Part shown: in pieces, positions 7,840-15,253 of the stretch
Layout of the letters: each line of letters begins with the position of its first letter
How positions within the stretch are numbered: position 1 is the stretch's first letter
Assembly: GCF_018918075.1 (NCBI RefSeq)
Contig: NZ_JAHLPW010000024.1
Location: forward strand, 1-53,589
Source of the DNA: Virgibacillus sp. MSJ-26
GTDB taxonomy: Bacteria > Bacillota > Bacilli > Bacillales > Amphibacillaceae
Direction of reading: 5' to 3'
DNA: 53,589 nt
The notes under the pieces: model-generated
The model's input: only the letters and a program-made list of their open reading frames with translations
The model's database searches: none
What the model was told of the DNA's origin: nothing
Position numbers and translations under genes: made by a program

Positions 7840-8748
7840 ATGAAGAATACAAACAGTCGTATTGTAGGAATTATTTTTGTTCTTTTAGGGACAAGTTTTT
7901 GGGGAGTTGGAGGTACAGCTTCTGATTTTTTATTTGAAAGAGCTGGTATAAATATAAATTGGTTTGTAGCAACAAGACTCGTTATTAGCGGATTGTTATT
8001 ATTGGGAGTACAAATGCTTCTGATAGGAAGACAAGCTATTTTCACAATTTGGAAGGATTCCAAAAGAAGGATTCCTCTAATTATCTTTAGTTTGTTCGGG
8101 ATGCTATTAGTTCAATATTCATATATGGCTTCCATTGAAGCGGGGAATGCCGCAGTAGCCACTTTATTACAATATCTAGCCCCCATTTATATTCTTATAT
8201 GGTTAATTTATAAAGGTCATCAGAAATTACAAATGTCAGACGTAATAGTCATTTTTCTAACTATTATAGGGACTCTACTTTTGCTAACAAATGGTTCATT
8301 TAAAGGATTGGCAGTTTCAAATATTGCACTCATTTGGGGATTTATCTCCGGGATATCATTGGCTTTTTATACACTTTATGCACGTAAGTTGCTCAATTTC
8401 TATTCGTCGGTAACTGTTGTTGGTTGGGCTATGCTAATTGCTGGATTATGTATGAATGTAGTCCATCCTATATGGGAAGTCGAAATACATGACTGGTCTT
8501 TATTAACCGTAATAGTATTGGGCTTTACTATTGTATTCGGAACAACACTAGCTTTTTGGATGTTTATTAAAAGTTTAGAGTATCTTGAAGCGAAGGAAAC
8601 AACATTATTAGGCACTGTTGAACCTTTAACTGCAGTAGTCAGTAGTGTAATTTGGTTAAGTCTACCTTTTGGTTCTTGGCAAGTTGTAGGAATGATTTTA
8701 ATTTTAGTTCTTGTTGTTTATTTATCGTTAGCAAAAAAAGAACAATAA
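7840..8748 (+). CDS. EamA/DMT-superfamily transporter
   Basis: The protein has 302 residues and about ten hydrophobic segments in two repeats of five, the usual architecture of 10-TMS drug/metabolite transporters. Family signatures are the start IVGIIFVLLGTSFWGVGGTA, the first-repeat end in YLAPIYILIW and the second EamA unit ending in a conserved TTLLGTVEPLTAVVSS. It starts at ATG in a GGTGATATCTT context. The divergent AraC-type gene is the likely regulator. The substrate is unknown (amino acids, nucleosides or drugs are typical). Together with the AraC gene it forms a two-gene unit bracketed by the two copies of the intergenic repeat. Confidence 0.9.
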   Translation: MKNTNSRIVGIIFVLLGTSFWGVGGTASDFLFERAGININWFVATRLVISGLLLLGVQMLLIGRQAIFTIWKDSKRRIPLIIFSLFGMLLVQYSYMASIEAGNAAVATLLQYLAPIYILIWLIYKGHQKLQMSDVIVIFLTIIGTLLLLTNGSFKGLAVSNIALIWGFISGISLAFYTLYARKLLNFYSSVTVVGWAMLIAGLCMNVVHPIWEVEIHDWSLLTVIVLGFTIVFGTTLAFWMFIKSLEYLEAKETTLLGTVEPLTAVVSSVIWLSLPFGSWQVVGMILILVLVVYLSLAKKEQ

Positions 8749-8818
8749 ACAAATCGTTCTATATTCAAAATTGCTTTATTGTAATACTACTATATAATTG
8801 TATTTCTTGTCTCTACAA

Positions 8819-8940
8819 CTCTTTTTTACTGCTATGTCTAGTTAAAGTTAACATTACCGAATTAAAATAAACATTTCCGATTTCAGAGTAGGACCAATAA
8901 CTTCTCGGGTAATCTTTTATAGGAACCCGAGATTTCTTTC
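8819..8940 (+). repeat. intergenic repeat, copy B, ending in a terminator
   Basis: Same order of motifs as 6521-6655: T-rich start, GCTATGTCTA, two adjacent 20-base units (TTAAAGTTAACATTACCGA and TTAAAATAAACATTTCCGA), GACCAATA, then a hairpin (TCTCGGGT 8903-8910 with ACCCGAGA 8925-8932) and a T-rich tail. It acts as terminator of the EamA gene. Both copies are in direct orientation, one on each side of the AraC/EamA unit. Confidence 0.6.
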
Positions 8941-9345
8941 TGACTAAAGCCTTGTCATTAAAAGGATTTGTCCCATATCAACTAAATATAATCAATAAGA
9001 TATTAATATTTTAATCCAATATTTTATTTTCCTCTCTTTTTTTATATTCTTCCCCCTATTATGAAAATTTTTATTCCGACATTGGAAAAGATGAAGTAAT
9101 TTTAAACTATAAAAGGAAGCTTTTTTATAGAATATTTTCTGAAAAATCACAATTGAATTTCATTTATATTTAGGCTGATAACCCAGGAAAGATGATTGAA
9201 GAATTAAAATCTAAAATGAAGTCATTAAGTAATGGCGAAAAAAATAATGCATGTTACTAGTTACACAATCTAACATTCCAGCTGTTTTAATATTGTTATG
9301 AGTGATTATTTCTCTAAAGTAAAAGTAAGTATGTCGTTTTATTGT
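8941..9345. other. AT-rich intergenic stretch without a clear gene
   Basis: No convincing gene is seen. A short frame at 9193-9261 encodes a lysine-rich peptide beginning MIEELKSKMKSLSNGEKNN, but its AGGAAAG lies directly against the ATG. It may be the tail of a lost gene. Confidence 0.3.
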
Positions 9346-9351
9346 TGTTAG

Positions 9352-9380
9352 TTGACTCTTCTAATTAAATACAATATAAT
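9352..9380 (+). promoter_or_regulatory. sigma-A promoter for the nucleotidyltransferase gene
   Basis: TTGACT (9352-9357) and a perfect TATAAT (9375-9380) with a 17-base spacer lie about 37 bases before the start codon at 9418. Confidence 0.8.
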
Positions 9381-9417
9381 GTCGTAATATTTATTTTGAA
9401 GTGGGGAGGGTCAAGTG

Positions 9418-10212
9418 ATGAAGCAAGATGAGGCTGTTAAAATCATTTCAGAGAGCTTAATGAAGGATCAGCGGGTTAAGGCCATCTTTTTAAAAGGGTC
9501 AATGGGTAGAGGAGAATATGATGAGTATTCGGATGTAGATCTTTATTGCTTGGTTGATGAAGAAGATGAAGAGATATTTTTAACGCATCGATTAAGACAT
9601 TTAGAGTCTTATAGGAAAATACTGTTTTATGAAGACTTTTTTATCATTGCGCCTCAAATCATAGCGGTCTTTGATAATCTTCTGCACGTAGATTTATTCA
9701 CTGTTACTGAGGCAACATTTAAAGAAAAAGATTTTTTCCGTGTATTGTATGATCCAGAAGATCGTCTGTCTAAATTTCAATCTACTCAGAATTTGTTTCT
9801 TTCCACAGAAGAATTTACAGGCTGCGCCTATGATATTGCTTGGTATCTATTTCAATATAACAAGGCGAACCAAAGGGGAAATGATCTATGGGCTGTAGAA
9901 ATGCTACAACATGTTATGGTGAATCTGTCAAAAGTATTATTACATAGATACAAACCTGAAAAAGCTCAATTAGGATTAAAAAGTCTAGAATCATTATTAC
10001 CTTCTAGACAACTGGATAAAGTAAAAGCAATATTCATGTATATAACACCTGATACTCATAGAAAGTCAGTGTCTTTTATAATTAGTTTAATGAATGATGA
10101 AATCAACTGGATCGAATCCAATGTGGAAAAGAGTTCTCAAGCAGTACCGTTTATTAAAATGATGATCAGTCTACTTAGTAAATCACATGAAGATAGAAAA
10201 GGTGAAGTATAA
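9418..10212 (+). CDS. nucleotidyltransferase-fold protein (aminoglycoside/lincosamide adenylyltransferase-like)
   Basis: The 264-residue protein has the polymerase-beta-type nucleotidyltransferase signature near its N-terminus: KGSMGRGEYDEYSDVDLYC, giving Gly27-Ser28 and the metal ligands Asp39 and Asp41, with a likely third carboxylate in LLHVDLF. The C-terminal half is helical, like the HEPN-type or KNTase C-terminal bundle of antibiotic adenylyltransferases. Such enzymes transfer AMP to an aminoglycoside or lincosamide hydroxyl, but remote relatives modify proteins or RNA. I chose the ATG at 9418 over the adjoining GTG at 9415; GGGGAGGG precedes it. It has its own strong promoter and probably leads the transcript that includes the S66 peptidase gene 33 bases downstream. 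Confidence 0.8.
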   Translation: MKQDEAVKIISESLMKDQRVKAIFLKGSMGRGEYDEYSDVDLYCLVDEEDEEIFLTHRLRHLESYRKILFYEDFFIIAPQIIAVFDNLLHVDLFTVTEATFKEKDFFRVLYDPEDRLSKFQSTQNLFLSTEEFTGCAYDIAWYLFQYNKANQRGNDLWAVEMLQHVMVNLSKVLLHRYKPEKAQLGLKSLESLLPSRQLDKVKAIFMYITPDTHRKSVSFIISLMNDEINWIESNVEKSSQAVPFIKMMISLLSKSHEDRKGEV

Positions 10213-10245
10213 ATAACTTAATATTTAAAATAGGAGGGCATAAAT

Positions 10246-11259
10246 TTGATACAATACCCATATTTAGAAAAAGGGATGACAATAGGAGTAACCGCCCCAT
10301 CTTCAGGGGTTCCAAGTGAATTACATGAGTTGCTTCACTCTGCGTTTAAGAGTATGGAAAAGAAAGGCTTTAACATCACGTGTGGAGAAACTCCTTGGAC
10401 TCAAGATAAAGCCAAATCTGCATCAGCTAGAAGGCGTGCAGAAGAATTTAATAATATGATGATTAATGAAAATATCGACCTAATCATTCCTCCTTGGGGT
10501 GGGGAGCTGCTCATCGAAGTATTAGAATTTATTGACTTTAAAAATATACAGAATAAATGGATTCTAGGTTATTCTGACACCAGTTTGTTAATGTTAGCTA
10601 TTACATTAAACACAGGTGTAGCTACTGCACATGGAACAAATTTAATCGATTTAAGAGGTAAGTATTCTGATGAAACGACTGCAATGTGGCAATTAGTTTT
10701 GTCTACCCAAAGAGGTGAATCCATTCTTCAACACTCATCGGAAAAATATCAAAAAGAATGGCAATTTGATAAACCTACTCCCCATATTTTCAATTTAACT
10801 GAGAGTACTTACTGGAAGTCAACCGAAAATAAAAAAGTTAAAATTCATGGGAGATTACTTGGAGGATGTATCGATACGATACGCCATTTAGTAGGTACAC
10901 CGTATGGTGACGTCCAATATTTTAGAAACAACTATATTGCAGGAAATTCAGTGGTTTGGTATCTCGAAAATTGTGAGTTAACAACAACCGACTTACGCAG
11001 GTCTCTTATACAAATGAAATTGGCTGGTTGGTTTGATAATTGTAGTGGTATTATGTTTGGAAGAAGTGCGGCTAATACTCCTGTCACAAATTATACTATA
11101 GACGATGTTTATAAAGACCTTTCTGAGGAACTTCAAATTCCTATCATATACGATATTGACTGTGGCCATGTTCCACCGCAAATCACATTTATTAATGGGG
11201 CTCTTGCTGAAGTAGAAGTCGATAATGGAAAAGGTGCTGTATTACAAACTTTTGACTAA
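10246..11259 (+). CDS. S66-family peptidase (LD-carboxypeptidase / MccF-like)
   Basis: The protein has 337 residues, starting at TTG after AGGAGGG. The N-terminus (KGMTIGVTAPSSGVP) and the catalytic features match family S66: nucleophile Ser110 in GYSDTS, the Glu in WYLENCE and the His in CGHVPPQ near the C-terminus. Members split the L-D bond in muropeptides (LdcA) or inactivate microcin C-type peptide-nucleotides and other aminoacyl-adenylate analogues (MccF). The loop GTPYGDVQYF and overall length fit the MccF-like branch, but the distinction is not safe by eye. It has no signal peptide, so it is cytoplasmic. Neighbours are a nucleotidyltransferase and a NUDIX gene, which suggests a small detoxification cluster. 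Confidence 0.88.
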   Translation: MIQYPYLEKGMTIGVTAPSSGVPSELHELLHSAFKSMEKKGFNITCGETPWTQDKAKSASARRRAEEFNNMMINENIDLIIPPWGGELLIEVLEFIDFKNIQNKWILGYSDTSLLMLAITLNTGVATAHGTNLIDLRGKYSDETTAMWQLVLSTQRGESILQHSSEKYQKEWQFDKPTPHIFNLTESTYWKSTENKKVKIHGRLLGGCIDTIRHLVGTPYGDVQYFRNNYIAGNSVVWYLENCELTTTDLRRSLIQMKLAGWFDNCSGIMFGRSAANTPVTNYTIDDVYKDLSEELQIPIIYDIDCGHVPPQITFINGALAEVEVDNGKGAVLQTFD

Positions 11260-11360
11260 AATAGATTATTAATTTCGAATGATAGCTAGACGAGCTCAGA
11301 GAGTGTGGATTAAATTGTCGTTTCATTTTTTAAAGAATATTATTTTATGGGGGTTAGAGA

Positions 11361-11795
11361 ATGTTTATTATAAATGTAGAAGGCGCCATTTATCGAGATG
11401 ATAAATGGTTGATCATTGAACGAAGTAAAAAAGAAGAACATGCAGGAGGATTACTTTCGCTTGTGGGTGGAAAAGTGGAACAGGAAGGAAACTCATCAAA
11501 TATATTAGAAAGAACTGTAATCCGAGAAATTTATGAAGAAGTAGGTATAAAAGTTAAAGAGGATTTAAGATACATACACAGCACGTCTTTTGTAACTGAT
11601 ACGGGTTATCATGTTGTTGATATTGTGTTTTTATGTGAATATGCATCTGGTAAAGCATTTCCAAAAAGTCCGGATGAAGTCGAAACTGTAAATTGGATGA
11701 CAGATCAAGAAGTATATGAACATCCGAATAGTCCTGATTATCTGCAAAGCAGTATTAAATATGCTGAAACATTGAAGAGAGTCAACAATACTTAA
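11361..11795 (+). CDS. NUDIX hydrolase
   Basis: The protein has 144 residues with a complete NUDIX box, GGKVEQEG followed by REIYEEVGI, which holds the metal-binding glutamates. Residues before it (INVEGAIYRDDKWLIIERS) form the expected first strands. The substrate is some nucleoside diphosphate linked to another group; nothing in the sequence fixes which. It starts at ATG after GGGGGTTAGAGA. It follows the S66 gene by about 100 bases on the same strand and may belong to the same cluster. A hairpin follows the stop codon. Confidence 0.9.
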   Translation: MFIINVEGAIYRDDKWLIIERSKKEEHAGGLLSLVGGKVEQEGNSSNILERTVIREIYEEVGIKVKEDLRYIHSTSFVTDTGYHVVDIVFLCEYASGKAFPKSPDEVETVNWMTDQEVYEHPNSPDYLQSSIKYAETLKRVNNT

Positions 11796-11799
11796 AGAT

Positions 11800-11820
11800 T
11801 AGAAGGGCTTTTCCCTTCTA
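11800..11820 (+). terminator. weak hairpin after the NUDIX gene
   Basis: AGAAGGG (11801-11807) pairs with CCCTTCT (11813-11819) around a 5-base loop. There is no good T-run, so termination may be partial. It lies between two convergent genes. Confidence 0.4.
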
Positions 11821-11890
11821 TACCATGATAATTGTTGACTTTATTAAATTATGAAAAAAATCACTCTAGTTTTATATAGAAAGATTAGTC

Positions 11891-12721
11891 TTAACCTTCT
11901 TGAACTGGAAACCTCCTATAACACATATAAGCAAGGAAAAGTAGAATAGTGATACCGATCATCCCAGTCGCTCCATCAACAAAATATCTATATTCACTTT
12001 TTACAGAAAAGATGAAAATAAAAGAACCTGATATATTTAAAACTCCATGCATTAAGGCAACCGAATAAATTGAGCGACTTTTATAATAAATAAATTGCAA
12101 AATAATACCAGATAAAATACAGAAGATAATCATAAAAATTAATCCTAAATGATGATGAGGACCAAAATTCAAGTCATATAAGTAAATCATAGGTGTATGC
12201 CAAATACCCCAAATCAAGCCGCCATAGATAAGTCCTTTTTTTCCATAAACAGAGATTAAATATGGATATAAAAACCCTCTCCAACCGACTTCTTCACCTA
12301 TAAAAATAAAAATATTTAAAAAAGGTGCTATTAATAATTGAAGCGCTCCAGCTATGAAGATGTTAGTCAAGAGTGAAAACTCTTCATTGAAAGTAAGCAA
12401 ATCTTGTTGAATAGACATATAAGCCTGTTCAATTGAAAATAAATTCGGATTGAACATAAAAGAAATACTATAAACAATAATTATAAAAAGAAAACTAAAC
12501 AATGGTGCGAGAAATAAATATCTTTTTTTACCAAGTTGGAACCCCAATCCATTTTTACCGAAGATAGGCCTTCTCAATACAAGTTTTTGTACTAGGAAAC
12601 TCGTTATTAAAGGGACAATCATTAGAAATGGCGAAAACTGGTCGAGCTCTAATGCTAAAAATGCTAATCCTGATGTTAAAAAAAGAGTTGATGCAATAAA
12701 TATAACTAATGTTTTTTTCAA
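11891..12721 (-). CDS. CPBP-family intramembrane metalloprotease
   Basis: The protein has 276 residues and about eight hydrophobic segments. It carries the three signatures of the CPBP (Abi, CAAX-protease/bacteriocin-processing) family: EEVGWRG with the catalytic Glu pair and Arg, GIWHTP with His, and the later LMHGVLN with His. Family members are membrane proteases; some give immunity to bacteriocins or mature peptides, most are uncharacterised. It starts at TTG after GAAAGGAGC. It lies divergent from a two-component system, which may respond to the same cell-envelope stress; this link is only positional. Confidence 0.9.
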   Translation of the reverse strand: MKKTLVIFIASTLFLTSGLAFLALELDQFSPFLMIVPLITSFLVQKLVLRRPIFGKNGLGFQLGKKRYLFLAPLFSFLFIIIVYSISFMFNPNLFSIEQAYMSIQQDLLTFNEEFSLLTNIFIAGALQLLIAPFLNIFIFIGEEVGWRGFLYPYLISVYGKKGLIYGGLIWGIWHTPMIYLYDLNFGPHHHLGLIFMIIFCILSGIILQFIYYKSRSIYSVALMHGVLNISGSFIFIFSVKSEYRYFVDGATGMIGITILLFLAYMCYRRFPVQEG

Positions 12722-12895
12722 TTTTTTTAAGCTCCTTTCAAAAAAAGATTATCTCTTTTCTAATCTCTTATTCACATTGTAAAAAACGAAAGTAAAAACA
12801 AAGTAAATTAATAGATAACTGTAAGTAATATTTCCAATGAGAATAGTTAGAAGTGAAAAAATCTGCTAAGCTAGATTTGAAGAGAGGGAATTAAC

Positions 12896-13618
12896 ATGAC
12901 CGATGATGCGAAGATTTTAATTGTCGACGATGAAGTCGGTATTTTAAACTTGTTAGAGATCACATTGCGAAAAGAACATTTCTCACATATAACGACTGCC
13001 TCCACGAAGGCGAATGCACTCCAAGCGCTTGATGAGCAGGACTTCGATATTATTTTGCTTGATGTTATGCTTCCTGATGGTGAAGGATTTGCCTTGTGCT
13101 CTGAAATACGTGTTCATGCGACAACGCCTATTTTGTTTATTAGTGCACGCTCAAGTGATTTTGACAAATTAACTGGTCTTAGTGTTGGTGGAGATGATTA
13201 TATTACAAAACCATTTAATCCACTTGAGGTCGTTGCAAGAATACGGGCTATTTTGCGACGGCAACGCATGTATGAAGGGCAAAACTCACAGGAAAAGTCA
13301 AAAACTTTTATGTACGATACATTTACTTTTCTACCTGAAAAAGCGTTATTAACTGTTCAAGGTAGTAAAGTGAAAGTAACGGCAAAAGAATTAAAGCTTC
13401 TTCAATTCTTTTGCGAACATCCGAACCTTGTCTTTACAGCATCTGAAATCTATGAGTCTGTATGGGGTGAAGAGGCATTAGGCGAGGAAAAAACGGTAAC
13501 GATTCATATTGCAAAGTTACGAAAAAAATTAGGAGATCATACGAGAGAGTCAAAGATCATCGTGAATTTGCGGGGGATTGGTTATAAATTTATTCCACCA
13601 ATAGGTGACACATCATGA
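12896..13618 (+). CDS. OmpR/PhoB-family response regulator
   Basis: The protein has 240 residues. The receiver domain has the acidic pocket VDDE (10-13), phospho-acceptor Asp56 in LLDVMLPDGEG, the Ser/Thr of ISAR and the Lys of ITKPF. The C-terminal winged helix has VKVTAKELKLLQFF, then VTIHIAKLRKKLGD and VNLRGIGYKF. It starts at ATG after AGAGAGGG and overlaps the kinase gene by 4 bases (ATGA), so the two are translationally coupled. The promoter must lie in the 174-base gap shared with the divergent CPBP gene. Targets are unknown. Confidence 0.95.
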   Translation: MTDDAKILIVDDEVGILNLLEITLRKEHFSHITTASTKANALQALDEQDFDIILLDVMLPDGEGFALCSEIRVHATTPILFISARSSDFDKLTGLSVGGDDYITKPFNPLEVVARIRAILRRQRMYEGQNSQEKSKTFMYDTFTFLPEKALLTVQGSKVKVTAKELKLLQFFCEHPNLVFTASEIYESVWGEEALGEEKTVTIHIAKLRKKLGDHTRESKIIVNLRGIGYKFIPPIGDTS

Positions 13619-14700
13619 ACGTCCGAAAGCGCTTTATAAAATATTTATTACTAGGATTTGGTATGTGGATAATCCTATTAAGTATTACCGTACCAATCTT
13701 TTTGGAAGTTGTTTTGCCAAAGTTAGGACTCGGAAGTACGCGCTATGAGTGGATGGTGCTCATCATTATAAGTCTTGTGACTATACTATGTTTATTTTTA
13801 TTCGGTTGGTTTTTTGGAAGCCCATTATTACTTATGATGAAATGGATTAACCAACTCGCTCATGAAGATTTTTCTATCTTTAATGAGCGCCAACAAATGT
13901 ATACAGCTCGAGGCAAATTAAAAATGCGGTACCGGTTATATCAAGAAGTATTCGGGCAGCTTTTGAATATGCGTATCCAGTTAGAAAAAGCGAATATTGA
14001 GCGTGCACAAATAGAAACTGCAAAACGTGATTGGATAGCAGGTATTTCACATGATTTATTTACACCATTAACGTATATCAAGGGCTATTCAACATTACTG
14101 TTAAATCCAGAATACAATTGGTCAAGAGAAGAACAGCGCCAATTCATTCAAGAAATTGATGATAAAAGCACACATATGGAACAGCTTGTACAGGATTTGA
14201 AATTAGCTACACGTTTTGATGCCTCAGAAAAAACTCCCATACATTCATCAAGAGAAAACATCGTCAAGGTCGTGCAACGAATACTAGCTGATGTGAGCAA
14301 TGATTTGCGAGCGCAACACCATCAATTTGAATTAAAAACAGACAAAGATGATATCCCGATAACATTTGACGATAATTTATTAAAACGCGCTCTACAAAAT
14401 ATATACATGAACTCCATTCTACATAATAAATCTGCCGTCAATATTGTAACGACAATTAGGAAGGAGAAACAACACGTAGCCATCAGTATTAAAGATGACG
14501 GTATAGGTATGACTGAAGAAACAAAAAAGAATATATTTAATCGATATTATCGTGGTACAAAGACTAGTCAATCTTCAGAGGGGACAGGTTTAGGTATGGC
14601 CATTGTTAAACAATTGATTGAAGCTCATGATGGTGCTATTCGAGTAGATAGTAACAGGGGGAAAGGAACTGCTTTTATAATTAAATTACCGATTAAATGA
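13615..14700 (+). CDS. sensor histidine kinase, intramembrane-sensing type
   Basis: The protein has 361 residues. Two transmembrane helices (about 8-31 and 47-69) are separated by only about 15 external residues, so it has no real extracellular sensor. This is the layout of intramembrane-sensing kinases such as BceS and LiaS. A coiled linker leads to the dimerisation domain with phospho-acceptor His146 (GISHDLFTPLTYIKGYS), followed by an ATPase domain with N box, DDGIGM, TGLGMAIVK and GKGTAF. No ABC transporter of the BceAB type lies next to it. The stop codon runs directly into the phased repeat array at 14701. Confidence 0.95.
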   Translation: MNVRKRFIKYLLLGFGMWIILLSITVPIFLEVVLPKLGLGSTRYEWMVLIIISLVTILCLFLFGWFFGSPLLLMMKWINQLAHEDFSIFNERQQMYTARGKLKMRYRLYQEVFGQLLNMRIQLEKANIERAQIETAKRDWIAGISHDLFTPLTYIKGYSTLLLNPEYNWSREEQRQFIQEIDDKSTHMEQLVQDLKLATRFDASEKTPIHSSRENIVKVVQRILADVSNDLRAQHHQFELKTDKDDIPITFDDNLLKRALQNIYMNSILHNKSAVNIVTTIRKEKQHVAISIKDDGIGMTEETKKNIFNRYYRGTKTSQSSEGTGLGMAIVKQLIEAHDGAIRVDSNRGKGTAFIIKLPIK

Positions 14701-14895
14701 GAGGCCGCATAGGACCCCATAACAGCGCATAGCCGATAAAGAAGCCGCATAGAATTCCATCACACCGCATAGTCGGTGAAGAGGCCGCATAGAACTCTAC
14801 GACAACTCATAGCCGATGAAGAGGACGCATAGAGCATAATAACAGCGCATAGACCTGATATGGAAGCACACAGACCGACATTTCGGCACATACAG
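14701..14895. repeat. 20-bp-phased tandem repeat array
   Basis: From the base after the kinase stop codon, the core CGCATAG (or variants CTCATAG, GCACACAG, GCACATACAG) recurs at a strict 20-base spacing for nine to ten units. Odd and even units differ, giving a 40-base higher-order period (GAGGCCGCATAG alternating with ACAGCGCATAGCCGATGAA-like units). Every unit carries TAG and the period is not a multiple of three in either order, so it is not coding. Units decay towards 14895. The purpose is unknown. Confidence 0.85.
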
Positions 14896-15003
14896 TTCGA
14901 AATGTCTTACAAAAGCCTGTTCGATTGACTTCGTTGTATCCTTATACTGAATAAAAACTTCCATCCTCCTAAAACTAAGACAAAGTGGAAAGGAGGATGT
15001 CCT

Positions 15004-15156
15004 ATGGGAGACAGACCAAAAGGTCCAAAGCAACAAGAGCGCCCGAATTTACCCAAAAGCCCTAAACAACCGTATGGAGAACCTTTAAGTGGATCGAAAA
15101 AAGATAAAACCGGTAATCACTCAAGACAAAATTACAACCCAGGTCATGGTTTATAG
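15004..15156 (+). CDS. sspP: small acid-soluble spore protein, SspP-like
   Basis: A 50-residue basic protein reads from the ATG at 15004, which follows AAAGGAGG by about 6 bases. It is rich in Lys, Pro, Gln, Gly and Asn, has no hydrophobic core, and ends with GEPLSGSKKDKTGNHSRQN followed by YNPGHG. This matches the conserved EPLSGSKK...NH(S/T)RQ core of Bacillus SspP, a minor forespore-specific acid-soluble protein normally transcribed by sigma-G. It supports a spore-forming host. No sigma-G promoter could be assigned with confidence. A strong terminator follows. Confidence 0.8.
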   Translation: MGDRPKGPKQQERPNLPKSPKQPYGEPLSGSKKDKTGNHSRQNYNPGHGL

Positions 15157-15162
15157 AAAAGC

Positions 15163-15200
15163 AAAAAGAGCATAATCAATATGATTATTGCTCTTTTTTT
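15163..15200 (+). terminator. terminator of sspP
   Basis: AAAGAGC plus ATAATC (15165-15177) pairs with GATTAT and GCTCTTT (15183-15196) with one bulged T, followed by a T-run. Confidence 0.85.
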
Positions 15201-15209
15201 AACCGAATT

Positions 15210-15241
15210 TAAAAAATACAGACTCCCAAAAAGGGGTCTGG
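15210..15241 (-). terminator. terminator of the DUF4317 gene
   Basis: Read on the minus strand, CAGACCCC (15240-15233) pairs with GGGAGTCTG (15227-15219) around TTTTT, with one mismatch, and is followed by TATTTTTT. It closes the minus-strand gene ending at 15254. Confidence 0.75.
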
Positions 15242-15253
15242 CCTCCAATTATT

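Noticed and set aside
8652..8870. Plus-strand frame across the end of the EamA gene
   Set aside because: Shadow of the EamA gene in another frame running into the repeat.
14701..14895. Regular repeats considered as a CRISPR array
   Set aside because: The period is only 20 bases, the intervening parts are related to each other, and there are no cas genes.
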